This document shows, piece after piece, positions 4,919 to 7,517 of a DNA stretch of 7,517 bases (its first letter is position 1; the number at the start of each line of letters is the position of its first letter). A program made the position numbers and the translations under genes. Source of the DNA: JBGTLW01 sp041743835 (GTDB taxonomy: Bacteria; Planctomycetota; Phycisphaerae; Phycisphaerales; Phycisphaeraceae); the NCBI GenBank assembly GCA_041743835.1, contig JBGTLW010000309.1:1-7517 (forward strand), in the 5' to 3' direction. A model generated the notes under the pieces. The model was not told the origin of the DNA. It saw nothing but the letters and a program-made list of their open reading frames with translations, and ran no database searches.

Positions 4919-6811
4919 TTAAGACTTCGCCTTGCGTGTCTCGCGTCGGCGGTCGGATTCGTTGAGCAGGCGCTTGCGCATCCGGATGCTCTTGGGTGTG
5001 AGCTCGACCAGCTCATCTTCCTGGATGTATTCGAGGCACTCTTCGAGCGACAGCTCGCGGGCGGGGCGCACCTGGGCGTTCTCGTCCTTGTTCTTGAGGC
5101 GCACCGCCGAGAGGTGCTTGGCGCGGACGGGGTTGGCGATGATGTCGTTTTCCTTGCAGTGCTCGCCGACGATCTGCCCGGCATAGACCTGGTCGCCGGG
5201 CTTCACGAAGAACACGCCGCGGTCATAAAGCCCGGTGAGCGCGTACGCGGTGACCTGCCCCGCCTCGGAGGAGATGATGACCCCCGCCGCACGCTGGGGC
5301 ACCTCACCACGCATCCGGTCGTACCGCAGCAGGTTGTGGTGCATGATGGCCCGGCCCTGTGTCGCGGTGAGCATCCGCGTCCGCAGCCCGATCAGCCCGC
5401 GCGCGGGGATCGTGAACTCCATGTGGATGTACCCGCCCGCGCCGGACTTGGGGTCGATCCGCACGATCTCGGCCCGGCGGTTACTCACCAGCGACATCAC
5501 ATCGTTCTGGCACTCCGCGGGGCAGTCGATCACCAGTTGCTCGATCGGCTCGTGCGTGTGGCCATCGATCTGCTTGTAGATCACGCGCGGGCGGCCGGCC
5601 TGGAGCTCGTAGCCCTCACGCCGCATCGTCTCCAGCAGCACGCCAAGGTGCATCAGCCCGCGCCCGGACACGTCGAACTGCTCGGGGGACTCGCCCGGCT
5701 CCACCCGAAGCGCGACGTTGGATTGCAGCTCTTTCCGCAGGCGGTCGCCGACCTGCCGGCTGGTGACATACTCGCCCTCCTTGCCGCAGAACGGGGAATC
5801 GTTCACGCGGAAGGTCATCGTGAGCGTCGGCTCATCGACCTTCACCGACGGCAGGGCCGAGGGCTTATCCGGGCACGAGATCGTGTCGCCGATGTCGATG
5901 GGGTCCAGCCCCTGCACCGCGCAGATGTCGCCCGCGGTGACCGACTGCACTTCCTTCTGACCCAGCCCGTCGAACTGCAACACCTTCTGGGCGCGTTGCT
6001 GCGAGCCCTCGCCCGCGCGGTTGATGACGGTGACCTTCTGCCCGCCGACCAGCGTCCCGGTGACCACCCGGCCGATCGCCACACGCCCGACGTAGTCGGA
6101 GTAGCTCAGCGTCGTCACCATCATCTGTAGCGGCGCGAGTGCGGCGTCCTTCGCGATCTTGGGCGGCGGCACGTGGTCGATGATCGCCTCGAACAGGTCA
6201 CGCATGTCCGTGGGCTGGTCGTCGGCCCCGAGCTTGGCCTGGTCGCGCGTGGCCCAGCCGTCGCGGGCGCTGGCGTACACGATCGGGAAGTCCAGCGCCT
6301 CGTCTGGCGCATCAAGCTCGGACAGCAGGTCGAACACCTCGTTGACCACATCATCCGGTCGTGCGTTGGGCTTGTCGATCTTGTTGACGACGACGACGGG
6401 CTTGAGGCCGTGGCTCAGCGCCTTCTGGAGCACGAAGCGTGTCTGGGGCATGGGCCCCTCGAACGCATCGACCAGCAGCAGCACGCCGTCCGCCATGGAG
6501 AGCACGCGTTCGACCTCGCCCCCGAAGTCGGCGTGGCCGGGCGTGTCGATGAGGTTGAACTTGAAGTGCTCGCCAGAAAGTGTGGTGTAATTGATCGCGC
6601 AGTTCTTGGCGGTGATGGTGATGCCGCGCTCGCGTTCGAGGTCGCCGGTGTCCATGATCAGGCCGTGCTGCCCGCCGGCGAGCTTGTCGAGGTCGGCGGA
6701 TCGGAAGGTGCCCGACTGGTAGAGCAGTTGGTCTGTGAGTGTGGTTTTGCCGTGGTCAACGTGAGCGATGACAGCGACGTTGCGCAGATTGGGCCGGGCG
6801 GTGGTGGTCAT
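4919..6811 (-). CDS. typA: Translational GTPase TypA/BipA
   Basis: TypA/BipA is an EF-G-like GTPase that binds the ribosome and supports 50S assembly and growth under stress such as cold. The protein is 630 residues against about 607 in E. coli and aligns along its whole length by eye. G motifs are all present: AHVDHGKT (16-23), ERGITI (61-66), DTPGHADFGGEVERV (89-103), NKID (143-146) and the SARDG segment. Barrel domain II follows, then the FCGKEGEYVTSRQ and SGRGLMHLGVL segments of domain III, the PARGLIGLRT segment of the EF-G-like domain V, and the TypA-specific C-terminal region ending in ELVELTPKSIRMRKRLL and a basic tail. A six-residue insertion relative to E. coli lies between SGTF (33-36) and MDTGDLERE (53-61) in switch I. 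The start ATG at 6811 lacks a clear Shine-Dalgarno; an extended -10 promoter candidate lies 71 nt upstream. The assignment is certain. Confidence 0.97.
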   Translation of the reverse strand: MTTTARPNLRNVAVIAHVDHGKTTLTDQLLYQSGTFRSADLDKLAGGQHGLIMDTGDLERERGITITAKNCAINYTTLSGEHFKFNLIDTPGHADFGGEVERVLSMADGVLLLVDAFEGPMPQTRFVLQKALSHGLKPVVVVNKIDKPNARPDDVVNEVFDLLSELDAPDEALDFPIVYASARDGWATRDQAKLGADDQPTDMRDLFEAIIDHVPPPKIAKDAALAPLQMMVTTLSYSDYVGRVAIGRVVTGTLVGGQKVTVINRAGEGSQQRAQKVLQFDGLGQKEVQSVTAGDICAVQGLDPIDIGDTISCPDKPSALPSVKVDEPTLTMTFRVNDSPFCGKEGEYVTSRQVGDRLRKELQSNVALRVEPGESPEQFDVSGRGLMHLGVLLETMRREGYELQAGRPRVIYKQIDGHTHEPIEQLVIDCPAECQNDVMSLVSNRRAEIVRIDPKSGAGGYIHMEFTIPARGLIGLRTRMLTATQGRAIMHHNLLRYDRMRGEVPQRAAGVIISSEAGQVTAYALTGLYDRGVFFVKPGDQVYAGQIVGEHCKENDIIANPVRAKHLSAVRLKNKDENAQVRPARELSLEECLEYIQEDELVELTPKSIRMRKRLLNESDRRRETRKAKS

Positions 6812-6834
6812 GGCAGGCTTCGGATGTAAACAGG

Positions 6835-6851
6835 CCGGGCGCAGTGCCCGG
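6835..6851 (-). other. Small hairpin in the typA leader
   Basis: CCGGGC at 6835-6840 pairs with GCCCGG at 6846-6851 around a 5-nt loop. With initiation near 6875 this would lie in the 5' leader of the typA mRNA, about 24 nt ahead of the ATG, followed by an A/T-rich TTTACA stretch. It could influence translation, but nothing in the sequence proves a regulatory role, and it matches no riboswitch class I recognise. Confidence 0.3.
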
Positions 6852-6881
6852 TTGGCGGGTCTGGGGGGAAGGAAGCGGGGT

Positions 6882-6890
6882 ATTGTATCA
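6882..6890 (-). promoter_or_regulatory. typA: Extended -10 promoter candidate for typA
   Basis: On the minus strand TGATACAAT spans 6890-6882: a TG-n extension and TACAAT, which differs from TATAAT at one position. No -35 is seen at the expected spacing (GCGCTA at 6910-6905). Transcription would begin near 6875, giving a leader of about 65 nt. It has the same extended -10, no -35 layout as the candidate before the protease gene at 3287-3295. Confidence 0.5.
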
Positions 6891-6923
6891 AACGGAAGTT
6901 GAAATAGCGCGACCCCCGCTTGT

Positions 6924-6950
6924 GGGCAGCGGTTTGGGGCGGGGCGGGGG
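6924..6950 (+). other. G-rich run, possible G-quadruplex, upstream of the typA promoter
   Basis: The plus strand has GGG (6924-6926), GGGG (6936-6939), GGGG (6941-6944) and GGGGG (6946-6950). The last three runs are split by single C residues, while the first loop is 9 nt. Four G-runs could form a quadruplex about 35-60 bp upstream of the -10 candidate. In this composition it may be incidental. Confidence 0.3.
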
Positions 6951-6985
6951 TTTGTTTCGTGTGAGGATTAGAGGCCTGCCGCAGC

Positions 6986-7009
6986 GGTGTGGCATGGACC
7001 ACAAACACC
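6986..7009 (-). other. Imperfect hairpin after the membrane-protein gene, weak terminator candidate
   Basis: GGTGTGG at 6986-6992 pairs with CCACA (6999-7003) and CACC (7006-7009) around a 6-nt loop, with a 2-nt bulge. It begins about 14 nt past the stop of the upstream minus-strand gene, next to a perfect CCCGGCCGGG palindrome (7008-7017). No U-tract follows, so intrinsic termination is doubtful. Confidence 0.2.
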
Positions 7010-7022
7010 CGGCCGGGCGGGT

Positions 7023-7517
7023 TCACGAGGGGTCCGGCGGGGTGGGGCGGACATCGAAAACGACGTAATGCTCATCGCGGAAGGCGGCGGGGTAGGCGTC
7101 CCGCATCCAGCGGACGGGCCGGTCACGCATCCTGAGAACCACGTGGCTCACGCCGTAGGCCCCGATCAGGTGGCTCAGCGCGGGGTTGGCCTGATCGGGT
7201 GAGCGGGCCTGCTCGAACGCCCGGACCGCATCGAGCCTGGCCTTCCACGCGAGGACCTCGGTGTCCTTGATCGGGTGCGACTTGTGGGTGATGACGATGG
7301 GGGCCTGCGCTCGGGCGCGGAAGTCCTGCCAACCGCTTGCGGCCAGATACACGTGGTCGGCCGCCGCGGTCTGGCGGACGTGGTGGAGCATGGGCCAGTC
7401 GTTGCGGGCGTGGTAGCGGTCGAGGGTCTGCCGCATGACCGTCTGGCCGTCGTGCGCCAGCCAGAGGACCAGCGCGAGGTGAGCCGCGGGGATCAGGCCG
7501 TAGCGCGCGATCGGGCG
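7023..7517 (-). CDS. C-terminal part of a membrane protein of uncertain family
   Basis: The reading frame is open to the right edge of the window, so only the last 164 residues are seen and the start lies outside. A hydrophobic stretch at residues 6-21 (with HLALVLWLA) looks like the final transmembrane helix. It is followed by a soluble domain with WPMLHHVRQTAAADHVYLA, then APIVITHKSHPIKDTEVLAW, and near the end an AYGVSHVVLRMRD segment and HYVVFDV. This layout, one membrane helix then a domain asking whether a position is 'reachable', recalls the C-terminal domains of polytopic planctomycete proteins such as DUF6798; I cannot confirm that family. An internal ATG at 7436 should not be taken as the start, because the upstream frame is open and encodes a plausible membrane segment. 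A 211-nt gap and a separate promoter candidate divide it from typA. No function is assigned. Confidence 0.7.
   Translation of the reverse strand, partial: RPIARYGLIPAAHLALVLWLAHDGQTVMRQTLDRYHARNDWPMLHHVRQTAAADHVYLAASGWQDFRARAQAPIVITHKSHPIKDTEVLAWKARLDAVRAFEQARSPDQANPALSHLIGAYGVSHVVLRMRDRPVRWMRDAYPAAFRDEHYVVFDVRPTPPDPS

Noticed and set aside
4898..6130. Long plus-strand open frame antisense to typA (410 codons).
   Set aside because: It lies fully within typA on the other strand, and its composition (His, Asp, Leu, Arg rich) is typical of shadow frames in GC-rich DNA.
7008..7017. CCCGGCCGGG palindrome as a terminator or operator.
   Set aside because: It is a loop-free 10-bp palindrome of pure G and C in GC-rich DNA, with no T-run or nearby promoter.
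1..7517. CRISPR array, tRNA or rRNA gene, transposase or phage gene.
   Set aside because: No regularly spaced repeats, no cloverleaf or rRNA-like stretches, and no transposase, integrase or phage structural protein motifs are seen on either strand.

Overview
The window is dense, GC-rich bacterial DNA (roughly two thirds G+C by eye) with eight genes, seven on the minus strand and one on the plus strand. Weak or absent Shine-Dalgarno sites, the planctomycete-like flavour of several proteins, and a large membrane protein with a soluble C-terminal domain suggest Planctomycetota, perhaps Phycisphaerae. This is an inference of modest confidence; no rRNA or clade-specific marker is present.

Right block (minus strand, about 7517 to 4095): the C-terminal end of a membrane protein of uncertain family, a 211-nt gap with an extended -10 promoter candidate, the ribosome-associated GTPase TypA/BipA, and a TrmH/RlmB-type SPOUT RNA 2'-O-methyltransferase whose motif 3 is degenerate.

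Middle: a plus-strand SYLF-domain putative lipoprotein (3396-3965) converges on the methyltransferase gene. The gap between the two stop codons is filled by one long imperfect palindrome (about 3962-4099). Its ends overlap both stop codons, which suggests a dispersed palindromic or MITE-like element.

Left block (minus strand, 3280 to 1): an apparent operon that starts at a promoter candidate leaving almost no 5' leader. The order is a retropepsin-like 'ATP-dependent zinc protease' (RimB/DUF785 type), a RimK-type ATP-grasp glutamate ligase with an added C-terminal RCK_C/TrkA-C ligand-binding domain, an AspA/AstE-type M14 metallohydrolase, and the start of the tRNA t6A enzyme TsaC/Sua5, only 4 nt after the previous stop. 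The ligase, protease and hydrolase look like one amino-acid-tagging module in which glutamate (or a similar residue) is added, processed and removed, possibly on ribosomal protein S6 or on an unknown peptide or metabolite. The RCK_C domain suggests that the ligase is controlled by a small ligand. Most genes with a recognisable function concern the ribosome, rRNA or tRNA. The least ordinary items are the RimK-RCK_C fusion within its module, the palindrome at the convergent stops, and the altered methyltransferase motif.
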